Positions 37,881 through 46,987 of a stretch of DNA of 64,000 nt are shown here, piece by piece. The stretch is from Gammaproteobacteria bacterium (lineage in GTDB: Bacteria > Pseudomonadota > Gammaproteobacteria > GCA-001735895). Where the stretch lies: NCBI GenBank assembly GCA_029862005.1, contig JAOTYD010000002.1:237642-301641 (forward strand), written 5' to 3'. How positions within the stretch are numbered: position 1 is the stretch's first letter; each line of letters starts with the position of its first letter. The notes under the pieces were generated by a model. That model was not told the origin of the DNA and ran no database searches. It saw nothing but the letters and a program-made list of their open reading frames with translations. The translations under genes were made by a program, and so were the position numbers.

Positions 37881-38489
37881 ATGAAACTTGTCACTGTCGC
37901 AGCCTCTCCATTTGCCCGCAAAGTTCGCGTTCTGATCCTCGAGCTGGGCCTTCAGGAGGCAGTTACAATGCAGGATCCCGGAGTGGTAACACCGGTTTCC
38001 AATAATGCAATGCTGAACGCAATCAATCCACTGGGCATGCTACCCGCACTGGAGCTCGACAACGGGGATTGCCTGTATGATTCTCCGGTTATCTGCGAGT
38101 ACCTTAATCACGTTGCGGACGGGCCGCTTTTCCCATCTGAGCCAGCCCGCAGGTTTCAGGCACTTGGTTTGCAGGCACTCGCCGACGGCATCCTCGATCT
38201 CTCGGTTGCCTTGCGGTATGAGACCGCCTTGCGACCGCAAGCGCTTCACTGGCAGGAGTGGATCGATCATCAGAATGAAAAGATTGAACGCGGGCTCGAT
38301 GCACTGGAATCACGTTGCGAACAGTTCGAACCATCGCCATTGATAGGAGAATTCACCGTCGCCTGTGCCCTCGGCTATCGGGACTTTCGTTTTGCTGACT
38401 CTGACTGGCGCCCCGGACGCCCTGCGCTGACGCAATGGTTCAACCAGATCATGCAGCGCGACAGTCTCGCAAACACGATGCCGGAATAG
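37881..38489 (+). CDS. glutathione S-transferase family protein
   Basis: The 202-residue protein has the thioredoxin-like N-terminal GST domain (VTVAASPFARKVRVLILELG, INPLGMLPALELDNG, LYDSPVICEYLNHV) and the helical C-terminal domain (TQWFNQIMQRDSLANT). The start has GGAG eight bases upstream. The catalytic residue is Ser in SPFARKV rather than a Cys pair. The substrate is unknown. Confidence 0.92.
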   Translation: MKLVTVAASPFARKVRVLILELGLQEAVTMQDPGVVTPVSNNAMLNAINPLGMLPALELDNGDCLYDSPVICEYLNHVADGPLFPSEPARRFQALGLQALADGILDLSVALRYETALRPQALHWQEWIDHQNEKIERGLDALESRCEQFEPSPLIGEFTVACALGYRDFRFADSDWRPGRPALTQWFNQIMQRDSLANTMPE

Positions 38490-38507
38490 CCTGCAGATCG
38501 ATTATTA

Positions 38508-39656
38508 ATGCCTAGCCCGATTCATTCCGATGTGACAGATACGGTACGCATCGGTGCCCGTCGTTTCGAGCAATCACCGTACTACAAGCACTATGCGAAC
38601 CCAAAAACAGTGCTCGGCGTTGCCGCAGGTCGCTACTACGCGGCTTCCAATGGAGAAGACCCGGTAGAAACCTACTGGACCCTGCGACGCAAGGCAGTTC
38701 TTTTCGACGTACCGGAGAAACCCTGGCAAATTGAAGGGCCCGATGCCCTGTCTTTCCTGGAAAAGATATTCGCGCGTCGGATCGGGACTTTAGCGGAAGG
38801 ACGCGGTCGTTACGCTATAGCATGTACCCCCGATGGTGGCACATTCATGGATGGCATTTTATTTAAACTGGCACAGAATCGTTTTTGGTACGTGCAGCCT
38901 GATGGGGCCCTCGAAGAATGGTTGATTGCACATAGTGACGACTTCGATGTAAAAATTTCTGATCCTGCTTCACGGGTACTGCAAATTCAGGGCCCGAACT
39001 CCATGAAGATCATGTCGGATGCCTCTGACGGCGCCATCGATGAAAACATGAAGTACTTCGATTCGGGCTACTTCGATATCGGGGGACAGCTGTTGTATGT
39101 CTCGCGTACAGGCTGGACCGGTGAGCTGGGTTATGAAATATATTCAGAAGGCGCAACAACTGATCATGACCTACTCTGGAATCATCTGGTTGAAACGGGT
39201 TCTCCACATGGCATGGTGTTCGGGAGCCTGGTTGCGATGGGGATTCGACGGATCGAAGCGGGAATCCTGGATAACCTTTCGGATTTCGATGCTTCGATGA
39301 CACCTTACCAGGCGGGTCTGGGGTCGTTCATAGAACTCGACAAAGAAGACTTTATAGGCAGGGACGCATTGCTGCAAGCGGACCGGGAGACCTTGCTTTA
39401 CGGCGTAAAATGCCCATCGACGGCACCGCAGGATCACGATGAGATCATGGATGGTCCTACAGGCGTGGGGCGGATGACGGCCGGCGCCTGGTCACCCTTC
39501 CTCGAGAATGGTATCGGGTATGTCAGGTTCGAAGAACCCGGCGACTGGGCCGGCAAATCACTATCGATGAAAACCCTGCGGGGTGAAACTGTTGCCTGCG
39601 AGATCGTCGCACTGCCTTTCTACGATTCCGAGAAGCGCATTCCTAGAGGCATGTGA
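38508..39656 (+). CDS. GcvT-like aminomethyltransferase family protein
   Basis: The 382-residue protein has the GcvT/YgfZ folate-binding fold (LFDVPEKPWQIEGPDALSFL, VSRTGWTGELGYEIY, MTPYQAGLGSFIELDKEDFIG) and the C-terminal barrel. Family members use tetrahydrofolate to accept one-carbon units from glycine, sarcosine, vanillate or DMSP; without a glycine cleavage context, a demethylase-type role is more likely. The substrate cannot be read from sequence. It lies 18 bases after the GST stop. Confidence 0.87.
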   Translation: MPSPIHSDVTDTVRIGARRFEQSPYYKHYANPKTVLGVAAGRYYAASNGEDPVETYWTLRRKAVLFDVPEKPWQIEGPDALSFLEKIFARRIGTLAEGRGRYAIACTPDGGTFMDGILFKLAQNRFWYVQPDGALEEWLIAHSDDFDVKISDPASRVLQIQGPNSMKIMSDASDGAIDENMKYFDSGYFDIGGQLLYVSRTGWTGELGYEIYSEGATTDHDLLWNHLVETGSPHGMVFGSLVAMGIRRIEAGILDNLSDFDASMTPYQAGLGSFIELDKEDFIGRDALLQADRETLLYGVKCPSTAPQDHDEIMDGPTGVGRMTAGAWSPFLENGIGYVRFEEPGDWAGKSLSMKTLRGETVACEIVALPFYDSEKRIPRGM

Positions 39657-39661
39657 ATTAC

Positions 39662-39716
39662 GGTGACAGTTACCTTAACTCGAACCTTTGAATTTGGAAT
39701 TAAGTTAACTGTCACC
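39662..39716. repeat. long inverted repeat between convergent genes
   Basis: GGTGACAGTTAcCTTAA and TTAAGtTAACTGTCACC are 17-base near-perfect arms around a 21-base loop, filling the 60-base gap between the GcvT-like gene and the P-type ATPase. It can act as a two-way terminator and shares its TTAACTGTCAC arm with the element at 37000-37034, so it is probably a REP/MITE-like sequence. Confidence 0.75.
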
Positions 39717-42485
39717 TTAATTTATTTTGGAATGGCTAATGCCAGGGCTAACCTGGTACGGGTCGCCGATAGCGAATCTCGATCTAATCCATTTATGCAG
39801 TTCCATCACGAACATTACCGATAGCGCCAGACCCAGTAAGGTTAGCCACTGCTCAAAGGTAACCGGGCTCGCACCCAGTACATCGCCTAACCACGGAGTA
39901 TACATCGCGCCAATGTGGACCAGCTGGGCGATCAGGGTGCCGGCCAGCAACAGCTTGTTACGCAACGGATTGTGCCTAAATACGGACAGGGTTTCCGAGC
40001 GGCTGTTGAATACATGCACATTTTCAAACAACACCATCAACAGCAGGGTACTGTTGCGCGCCTGCTCCAGGCTGAAACCCTGGTCCAGCAACCACTTGAA
40101 AAGACCAAACGCAACCACGCCTATAACAATCGCCGAAATGATGACGCGTTCGAGCATGATGCGGTTGAAAATTGCCTCCCTGGGCGGTCGTGGCGGTCGC
40201 TCGAGTTCCCCGCCCTCACCCGGTTCAAACGCAAGCGCGACATCCTGAATGCCGTTCGTTACCAGGTTCAACCAGAGCAGTTGCACCGCCAGCAGGGGTA
40301 ACGGTAGCCCTGTAATCATTGCAAGCACGAACAGAACCAGCTCGGCCGCTCCTGTAGATATCAACAGGAAAATCACCTTGCGCACGTTGGAATAGGCAAT
40401 CCGCCCTTCCTCGACGCCATCGACAATCGAGTCGAAGTTGTCATCGGTAATGATGATATCGGCCGTTTCTCGGGCGACGTCAGTACCACTCGCGCCCATC
40501 GCCACACCCACATGCGCCATGCGCAGCGCCGGGGCATCGTTGGCGCCATCGCCGCTGACTGCGACGTAATGGCCGTTGCGCTGCAGGGATTGCACGATGT
40601 CCAGCTTTTGTGTCGGCTCAACCCGTGCGAATACCGAGGCACCTCGTGTCATGCGGTCCATTTCAATTTCATTGGCCGCTGTTTTCAACTGTGGTCCTGT
40701 AACTACCTGCGACTCATCCTCGAGTAAATTTAACTCGCGGCCAATCGCATACGCGGTGACTGGATGGTCCCCGGTCACCATCGCCACCTGAATTCCTGCA
40801 GCTTTGCATTTGGCGACCGCTGGTTTCGCTTCAGGCCGCAGTGGATCGATCAGCCCAACCAGTCCAATCAAGGTCAGGTTAACAAGATGCTTATGGTTAA
40901 AATCCTCATCCTCCCTGACAACGACATCGCCGCAGGCCAGCGCGATAACCCGGTAACCCCCGGCTGCCAGTGCCTTGGCCTGGGCTTCTACCGCGGCTTT
41001 ATCGAGATCACTGGTGCCCTCGGCCAGCGCGACCCTGTCACACATCAGCAGCAGGTTTTCAAAAGCGCCCTTGACAAACGCGCGTGTCTTGCCGTCTACC
41101 TGGTTAAGACTGGCGCTATAAAGCCGCTCCGATTCAAATGGCATGCTGTCGATCTCCGGGCATGCGCTAATTGCCTCGGCTCGAACCCAGCCCGCCCGGT
41201 GAGCCATGATCAACAAGGCGACATCGACCGCATCGCCGTTACTGGCCCAACTGCCGTTCTGGTGTCCGAGGTAACCCTCGTTCGCGAGCACCGCGCATTG
41301 GCAAGCCGCATCAAGCAATTTACATTCGTCGGCATCAGGTTTTCCCTGTTCGGTAATAATCTCCCCATTGGGCTCATGGCTGTCGCCGGTAACTTCCCAG
41401 TTGTCGTGCCCTGGAAACGCCAGCCGGCGTACCGTTAGCTGGTTTGCGGTCAGGGTTCCCGTTTTATCGGAAGCAATGTAAGTGCAGGATCCCAGTGCTT
41501 CGACCGCAATCAGGCGCCGCACGATGACATCACGGCGCGACATGCGTTGCATCCCGATCGCGAGCGCCACGGTCAGCGCGACCGGCAGACCTTCCGGAAT
41601 AACCGAAACCGCCAGTGCAACCGAGGAAAGAAAAATCTGGGAGACCGGCATCCCACGGAACAATAGAATTATCGCCATTACGACTACCGCACAACCCACG
41701 AAAATTGCGACGCGTTGCGTAAAACGCTCCATGCGCTCCTGCAGCGGGGCCTTGGCGCCAATATCGCCAATTACCGATTCGGCGATTACGCCAAGTTCAG
41801 TCGCCAGACCGGTACCAACCACGACACAACTAGCGCGGCCCCGGTTAACCAGGCTGCCGGCAAAAGCCATGTTGATGCGATCACCCAGAACCGTATCTTC
41901 GCCCAGGATGACGTCAGCCCGCTTGATAACCGCGATCGATTCACCGGATAGCAAGGATTCGTCAATTTCAATATTGTGACTATCAAGAATGCGCATATCG
42001 GCGGGAACCCGTTCCCCAGATTCCAGCAGTACGACATCTCCCGGCACAATCTCTTCCGAGTCAATTTCGTATGCATCGCCTTCACGCAATACGCGCACCC
42101 GCGTGATCATCATCTTTTGCAGGGCATCGGCGGATCGTTGTGCCGAGTACTCCTGCACTGTACCAATTACCGCGTTCAGCAGAAGTACGGCACTTATAAA
42201 AATCGCATCCGAAAACTCCTGGATTAAAATTGATACCAACGCAGCAGCAACGAGTACGTATATCAGGGGGCTCTTAAACTGGTTCAGAAAAACTTCAAAC
42301 AGTCCCGGCGGTGTTTTTCGAGGTAGCGCGTTTGGCCCATATTGTTGCTGGCGCCGCGTGACCTCAGCGCTCGACAATCCAGTTGCCTGCGCATCGAGGC
42401 CAGAAAGGATCCGTTCGCTACTTAATGCATGCGGATACTCAGTAATAGCCGTTTCAGGCGCTATCTGCGTTACGCGCTGATTCAT
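39717..42485 (-). CDS. P2-type cation-transporting ATPase
   Basis: The 922-residue protein has the full P-type ATPase layout: N-terminal cation-ATPase domain, LSGES in the actuator domain, VIPEGLP in M4, the phosphorylated Asp340 in DKTGTLT, VTGDHPVTA, and GDGANDAPAL. It resembles SERCA/PMR1-type pumps, but M6 reads NLVTNG where SERCA has NLVTDG, so a calcium site residue is changed. The ion could be Ca2+, Mn2+ or another. The start is unclear: the ATG at 42485 lacks a close ribosome-binding site, and GTG at 42506 is open. Confidence 0.92.
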   Translation of the reverse strand: MNQRVTQIAPETAITEYPHALSSERILSGLDAQATGLSSAEVTRRQQQYGPNALPRKTPPGLFEVFLNQFKSPLIYVLVAAALVSILIQEFSDAIFISAVLLLNAVIGTVQEYSAQRSADALQKMMITRVRVLREGDAYEIDSEEIVPGDVVLLESGERVPADMRILDSHNIEIDESLLSGESIAVIKRADVILGEDTVLGDRINMAFAGSLVNRGRASCVVVGTGLATELGVIAESVIGDIGAKAPLQERMERFTQRVAIFVGCAVVVMAIILLFRGMPVSQIFLSSVALAVSVIPEGLPVALTVALAIGMQRMSRRDVIVRRLIAVEALGSCTYIASDKTGTLTANQLTVRRLAFPGHDNWEVTGDSHEPNGEIITEQGKPDADECKLLDAACQCAVLANEGYLGHQNGSWASNGDAVDVALLIMAHRAGWVRAEAISACPEIDSMPFESERLYSASLNQVDGKTRAFVKGAFENLLLMCDRVALAEGTSDLDKAAVEAQAKALAAGGYRVIALACGDVVVREDEDFNHKHLVNLTLIGLVGLIDPLRPEAKPAVAKCKAAGIQVAMVTGDHPVTAYAIGRELNLLEDESQVVTGPQLKTAANEIEMDRMTRGASVFARVEPTQKLDIVQSLQRNGHYVAVSGDGANDAPALRMAHVGVAMGASGTDVARETADIIITDDNFDSIVDGVEEGRIAYSNVRKVIFLLISTGAAELVLFVLAMITGLPLPLLAVQLLWLNLVTNGIQDVALAFEPGEGGELERPPRPPREAIFNRIMLERVIISAIVIGVVAFGLFKWLLDQGFSLEQARNSTLLLMVLFENVHVFNSRSETLSVFRHNPLRNKLLLAGTLIAQLVHIGAMYTPWLGDVLGASPVTFEQWLTLLGLALSVMFVMELHKWIRSRFAIGDPYQVSPGISHSKIN

Positions 42486-42906
42486 GATTAAAGAATGTAA
42501 CTCCACTGACGGTGTTGATTATTAGCTTTTATGTTGAAAACCTAGCGTAAAACCTTGTCGTTTCGGTTGATCCGAGTCAATCAAGCAGACTTATTTTCGT
42601 TTCGGTTCGTAAATCACCGCTGATCATCGGATATAGAGTGCCAGTTTTCCCTGATGGAGACTCTCATAAAACCGTGGTGGAAGGCAATCTTCGTCCACCA
42701 GCGGCCTCGCGATAGCTTCTCGCGCAGACCCTAAAAGTAGCGTGACCCACACGGGGGACAACCTGGAATAGTAACCATAATACTGAAGCAGCCGGATAAT
42801 CAGACCTGGTTAATCGGGGTGAAGTAGAAAATTTACCTTGTAATATTTTCACTGGCTGATAACTATTAAGTTAATCAGAACTCCTTAATCAGGGGAAATA
42901 TCAGTC
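42486..42906. other. divergent gap with two hairpins
   Basis: About 420 bases between divergent genes. It contains stems TGGTGGA/TCCACCA (42675-42700) and CGCG/CGCG (42708-42724) in a GC-richer patch than its surroundings. It might be a structured leader or small RNA, but no conserved class is recognised. AGGGGA precedes the next gene. Confidence 0.4.
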
Positions 42907-43332
42907 ATGTTCAGGTTGCTCGTGGTTCCAATATCTATCGGGGTACTGGCTTTTTTATTCGTCTATTTTATTGCGCCCGTAATTGTTCCGAAGCCGGGTA
43001 TTGTCGCGTATGTCGCCGAGTTTACCCTTTACTTGTCAAACTCGTATTTCGAAACTATGCCGCCGGTTATTGCCAGTTATATAGCCAATTTGAACCTGGT
43101 AATGGTCGCCTTGACGGTGGGATTACTTTTGACGGTGGTTATTCAGCTAGTCGTGATAATTGGAGGCACGTTTATTCGCATCATAAAGTGGATAGTATCG
43201 TACCTACGTAAAGGCAGGGGTGAAGAGGTCGTACAGGATTTGTCACCTATCGACCTGGACCCGAGATTTATGGGTTCGAGCCCAGGGAAAAAAATTCTCG
43301 GACGCGGCCTCGATACGATTGACCGAAATTAA
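42907..43332 (+). CDS. small membrane protein of unknown function
   Basis: This 141-residue protein has one N-terminal membrane helix (residues 2-24), a periplasmic loop, a second helix (about 66-88) and a basic cytoplasmic tail (SYLRKGRGEE). A strong AGGGGA ribosome-binding site supports the start. It is not recognised. It is convergent with the MotA/TolQ-like gene. Confidence 0.7.
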   Translation: MFRLLVVPISIGVLAFLFVYFIAPVIVPKPGIVAYVAEFTLYLSNSYFETMPPVIASYIANLNLVMVALTVGLLLTVVIQLVVIIGGTFIRIIKWIVSYLRKGRGEEVVQDLSPIDLDPRFMGSSPGKKILGRGLDTIDRN

Positions 43333-43400
43333 CGGGCACTATCTTTCCCCGATTACTTTCTGACTGACTAGCTGAGCAGCCACGCGGCAGTGGGTAAAGC

Positions 43401-43431
43401 AATCCCGGTCTGTAGAACTATAACCGGGATT
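43401..43431. terminator. hairpin between convergent genes
   Basis: A perfect 9-base stem (AATCCCGGT / ACCGGGATT) lies between the small membrane protein gene and the MotA/TolQ-like gene, about 20 bases from the latter's stop. No T-run, so termination is probable rather than certain. Confidence 0.55.
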
Positions 43432-43452
43432 TCAATCGCGAGAAATCAGGCG

Positions 43453-44502
43453 CTAGTTAGGTCCCTTGAAGCGTGAGGAATCGGCATCTCCAGGCTTATA
43501 AGGCGAAGGTAATTTATCCTCACTTCTGCGGTCCTGCCTGATACCCGAAAGTTCCTTTTCGTGAGTGAACAGTATTTCCAGGGCAACTTTATACGTGCTG
43601 AACGCCCGGTGGTACCGATCCTGGTCCGGGAACAGCGTGTTGATGTATTCCATCATCAGCGCAGTCGGCAGGCCGACCAGCGAACTGATGATCGCCACGG
43701 CAGCACCGGATTTGAGATCTCCGCCCTGGCTCAGCGCCAGGTAAAATCCCGCAAACGTACCGATAATACCGATCAAAATGATCATGAAGGGCGCCCGGCC
43801 GAGCAGGCCGCCAATCGCCTCCGAATCGAAGAACTTGTAGGTCGTGCCGAAGTGCGGATTCCGATCGAGCGCGATGCGGCTGATCATTTCGTAATCCGGC
43901 GCCTGACCATAATCCTGGTCCTTCAACTCGTTGGTCGTCATATCGATAATCGCTTCGGTGCCGTTGACCATATCGAACCAGCGGTCGAACAGCTTGGGCT
44001 GTTCTCCGGTGACCAGGTTTTTTTCCACTAGGTCTTCCTGGGTTTTATCCAGCAGAATGTTCGCCTGGGTATCGAGTTTGTGCGATTGGAGCTTGAGCTT
44101 TTCCGCCTCCTTGATCTTGGCGCGCAATTCCTCGAGATAAGGGTCCTTGCCCGAATACAGCGTGACGGGAATGGCCAACTGGGAAGCCGACAGCGTCGGG
44201 TCGAAGTTGGCGGCCAGGGCTACCTCGGCCTGCTGTCGCACACTGTCCACGTAGTCCAGGTCGGAAGGCGTTGTTTGTACTTTCTTGTACTCGAAAACCG
44301 CGTAATAGAATGCCGTTGTGAAACGACTGAGCGAAGCGATCTTGTAATGCAAACCGAACTTGAAAAACAGGAACACGACGAAGCAAACTGCGATACCGCC
44401 GATAAACAGTCTTCCGATCATTTGGTTGGTGAGCTGTATATCGAAAAAGAACACGAAATACACTGCTGCCGCGAGAATAACCAAAAATATATACTTAAAC
44501 AT
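43453..44502 (-). CDS. MotA/TolQ/ExbB-like proton-channel subunit
   Basis: The 349-residue protein has two membrane helices at the start (about 3-22 and 31-48), a cytoplasmic region of about 190 residues, then two closely spaced helices (about 238-258 and 268-288). The pore-type sequences IGIIGTFAGFYLAL and SLVGLPTALMMEY match the TolQ/ExbB/MotA/ZorA core. A charged C-terminal tail follows. The four-helix order with a large internal loop is like MotA, the motifs more like TolQ. It lies 40 bases downstream of its OmpA-like partner gene and should form the stator channel with it. Its load is unknown. Confidence 0.8.
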   Translation of the reverse strand: MFKYIFLVILAAAVYFVFFFDIQLTNQMIGRLFIGGIAVCFVVFLFFKFGLHYKIASLSRFTTAFYYAVFEYKKVQTTPSDLDYVDSVRQQAEVALAANFDPTLSASQLAIPVTLYSGKDPYLEELRAKIKEAEKLKLQSHKLDTQANILLDKTQEDLVEKNLVTGEQPKLFDRWFDMVNGTEAIIDMTTNELKDQDYGQAPDYEMISRIALDRNPHFGTTYKFFDSEAIGGLLGRAPFMIILIGIIGTFAGFYLALSQGGDLKSGAAVAIISSLVGLPTALMMEYINTLFPDQDRYHRAFSTYKVALEILFTHEKELSGIRQDRRSEDKLPSPYKPGDADSSRFKGPN

Positions 44503-44542
44503 TGTTGCTCCCTAACCCATAGCCAGGATTTAAAATAGTGTT

Positions 44543-46531
44543 CTACTCTTCCGAATATAGTTTAAATTCGAGAATAGACGCCTGCTCCTTCTTACAATCG
44601 TACTCGAGACATTTTGCCTTTTGTCCCACTAGATGACTGGGAACCGGGTTTGCAGTCCGGTATCCCAATGCTTCAATGCCCAGGTCGGCTTTCAACTGAG
44701 CCCGGTACTCGTAATCACCCATTTCAGTGGCATCGAAAATGAAGCTATACATGGCAAGGGCGCGATCGTTACTCAATTTTAAATTGTATTCACGCGCCTC
44801 TTCCCCTTCGAAAGAGGTATCGTTGATATCGAAATATTTACCCCGGAAAATCGGAGAAGTCAGACCGGAAATTTTGAGCGACTCTATCTGTTTGGCCGCG
44901 TTTTCATTTTCGTAAATACTCCTCGCATACTTGGGAATCATGACCCGGAGTAAATCCTTCATGCTGTCCGAAAGCTCAGCGGATCCGCGCACGAAATAGG
45001 ATTCCTGGAAGTTGATCCTGACCTTGCCGGTCTTTTGGTCGATATCCACGTCTCCTTCATTGGAGTCCTTGAAGTTCTCGAGAAGGTTGTCGACGATCTG
45101 TTCCCTGACCTTCTCTCCCTCTTTCCTGGCTTTCTCAGCCTCGAGAAAAGGCTTCAGCTCTGCATCCTTCGCTGCCTCGAGCTGGGCAAGCTGCTGGGCC
45201 AGCTCATCCGCGTGTTCCTGCTCAACTTCTGCCTTGGCATTCTCTTTAGCCGTCGCGGCCGCTGCTATCGCTTCTGCTTCAGCTTCTGCTTCTGCCTGCT
45301 TCCTGGCTTCCTCTGCGGCTGCTTCCGCCGCTGCCTGTGCCCGCTGTTTAGCCTTTTCAGCCGCTGCCTGTGCTTCTGTCTCAGCTTCCGCTTCTGCCTG
45401 CTGCCTGGCTTCCTCAGCCGCGGCCTGTGCCGCTGCCTGTGCCGCTGCTTCCGCTGCTGCCAGTTCCCGTGCTTTTTGCGCTTCAAGCTTGGCTTGCTGG
45501 GCAGCCAGCTCTTGTGCGAGTGCCTGTTCAGCCTCTGCTGCTGCCTGCTGCCTGGCTTCCTCTGCCGCGGCCTGTGCAGCTGCCTGTGCGGCTGCTTCCG
45601 CGGCTGCCAGTTCCTGTTGACGTTGTGCGTCTAGCCTGGCTTGCTGAGCAGCCAGCTCTTGTGCGAGTGCCTGTTCAGCCTCTGCTGCTGCCTGCTGCCT
45701 GGCTTCCTCTGCGGCGGCTTCTGCCGCTGCTTGTGCTGCTGCCAGTTTCTGTGCTTCCAGTTCTTCTTTTTGCTTTGCCAGAGCCTCGGTTTGTTCCTGT
45801 TCTGCCTTTGCCAATGCCTGCTCTTTTTCCTGTTTTATCTGCTCGGCTTCCCTGGCTGCTTGCGTGTCCCGCTCGATACGTTGCTGCTCTACCTTTGCCA
45901 CCTCAACTTGTTTTTGCATCTCGAGTTCTGCTTCCTTCCTTTGCAACTCTTGTACCCGCTTCATCTCGACTTCAACAAGTGCCTGCTGGGTAGTTTCGAG
46001 TTGCGTCTCCTTGGCCGTAACGACCTGCTCTAGCTGTTCCTTAACTGACGTTACTTCTGCTTCCTTTTGTTGCTCCAGCTCAGCTACTTCCCTTTTCTTT
46101 TGTGCTTCAAGCTCGGCCGTTTGCCTTGCCACTTCCTGCTCTTGCTCAAGTTCCAACTTGGCGACGAGACGTTCATATTCCTCCGAAGCCTGGCTTTGCT
46201 GCTCGGCCAGCATTTGTGTAAATTGAGAGACTAATTGTTTCGCTTTCTGATCTCTCTCGGCCTCAATTTCCTCTAACGACTTCACGGCATTTTGTGCCAG
46301 GATCTCGCGACGTTGCTGCCTGGCCTTTTCAGCCGCGGCAAGCTCTTCTTGCAGTTTTTTGTAATCGACAGTGATCTTCTCGATCGTCTCCTGACTTTTC
46401 TCCTGCGAGGCAATGATTTCATCACTCGAGTAAATCATGAACACGATCGCCAGCACGGCGAACAGATCGATCATCGGAATCAGTGCATCGATCGTCTTTG
46501 ACTTGTTCGTATCAGGTGGTGTATTGAACAT
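44543..46531 (-). CDS. MotB/ZorB-like OmpA protein with Ala-rich coiled-coil stalk
   Basis: The 662-residue protein has one N-terminal membrane helix with an Asp inside it (IPMIDLFAVLAIVFMIY, Asp22), as in MotB/TolR/ZorB. A coiled coil of about 430 residues (45-475) follows, very rich in Ala, Gln and Glu (TolA-like), with near-identical 49-residue modules. The C-terminal domain (about 490-662) resembles MotB/OmpA (NFQESYFVRGSAELSD, LSNDRALAMYSFIF) and has a pair of Cys in CLEYDC. The coil should span the periplasm to reach cell wall or outer membrane. It is co-transcribed with the TolQ-like gene. Confidence 0.8.
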   Translation of the reverse strand: MFNTPPDTNKSKTIDALIPMIDLFAVLAIVFMIYSSDEIIASQEKSQETIEKITVDYKKLQEELAAAEKARQQRREILAQNAVKSLEEIEAERDQKAKQLVSQFTQMLAEQQSQASEEYERLVAKLELEQEQEVARQTAELEAQKKREVAELEQQKEAEVTSVKEQLEQVVTAKETQLETTQQALVEVEMKRVQELQRKEAELEMQKQVEVAKVEQQRIERDTQAAREAEQIKQEKEQALAKAEQEQTEALAKQKEELEAQKLAAAQAAAEAAAEEARQQAAAEAEQALAQELAAQQARLDAQRQQELAAAEAAAQAAAQAAAEEARQQAAAEAEQALAQELAAQQAKLEAQKARELAAAEAAAQAAAQAAAEEARQQAEAEAETEAQAAAEKAKQRAQAAAEAAAEEARKQAEAEAEAEAIAAAATAKENAKAEVEQEHADELAQQLAQLEAAKDAELKPFLEAEKARKEGEKVREQIVDNLLENFKDSNEGDVDIDQKTGKVRINFQESYFVRGSAELSDSMKDLLRVMIPKYARSIYENENAAKQIESLKISGLTSPIFRGKYFDINDTSFEGEEAREYNLKLSNDRALAMYSFIFDATEMGDYEYRAQLKADLGIEALGYRTANPVPSHLVGQKAKCLEYDCKKEQASILEFKLYSEE
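45501..45710 (-). repeat. 147-bp direct repeat in the stalk gene
   Basis: A block of about 60 bases (for example the 20 bases from 45501) recurs almost unchanged 147 bases on, and parts recur a third time. It encodes a 49-residue Ala/Gln coiled-coil module with the period kept, so recombination would change stalk length in whole modules. Confidence 0.8.
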
Positions 46532-46987
46532 GAGCTACGTTTCAGTTAGTTCCAGATTGTTTGGTTAATATGTGTATATCGAGATTAATAATAGTCCAGA
46601 CTGGCAAAAAACCACGGTCAATTTTCGGTGGCACCTGTCACGGTTGGTGGGTGGGCGTGGATCGGGTCTAAAATCTGTGCTCCGCACTCGCCTTGCGTTC
46701 GAGGCTGCGCAGTAATTTTTATATAAATCAACCTCTTACCGGAGCTTCTTCAAATCTTGATGAGCAGGCAAGAAATCGAACGGGTCGGTATCGAATCATT
46801 GCCCTAAAGAATTCCATTCGCAGTAACGGGCCTAACCAGGAGGATCGTTTTTTAAAAATGCCGATATTAGATAGGGTGCCAGGAGTAGCTAGGGTGCCAG
46901 GAGCGGAAGCGAATCTGTGCAATATCCATGGGTGCGCACATTCTGAATTACAGGGGACCGTATGCCTATTTCAATTCCGGATTTTCA
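46532..46987. other. gene-free stretch with a 14-bp direct repeat
   Basis: The 456-base gap between the metzincin gene and the stalk gene holds two copies of TAGGGTGCCAGGAG (46872-46885 and 46890-46903). Open frames here (such as 46693-47094) lack coding character. The promoter of the motor-like pair must be in this region or further upstream. Confidence 0.45.

Noticed and set aside
45012..45993. Long open frames on the plus strand opposite the stalk gene
   Set aside because: They mirror the Ala/Gln/Glu repeats (giving Ser/Ala/Cys- or Leu/Pro-rich strings), lack ribosome-binding sites and have no plausible protein character.
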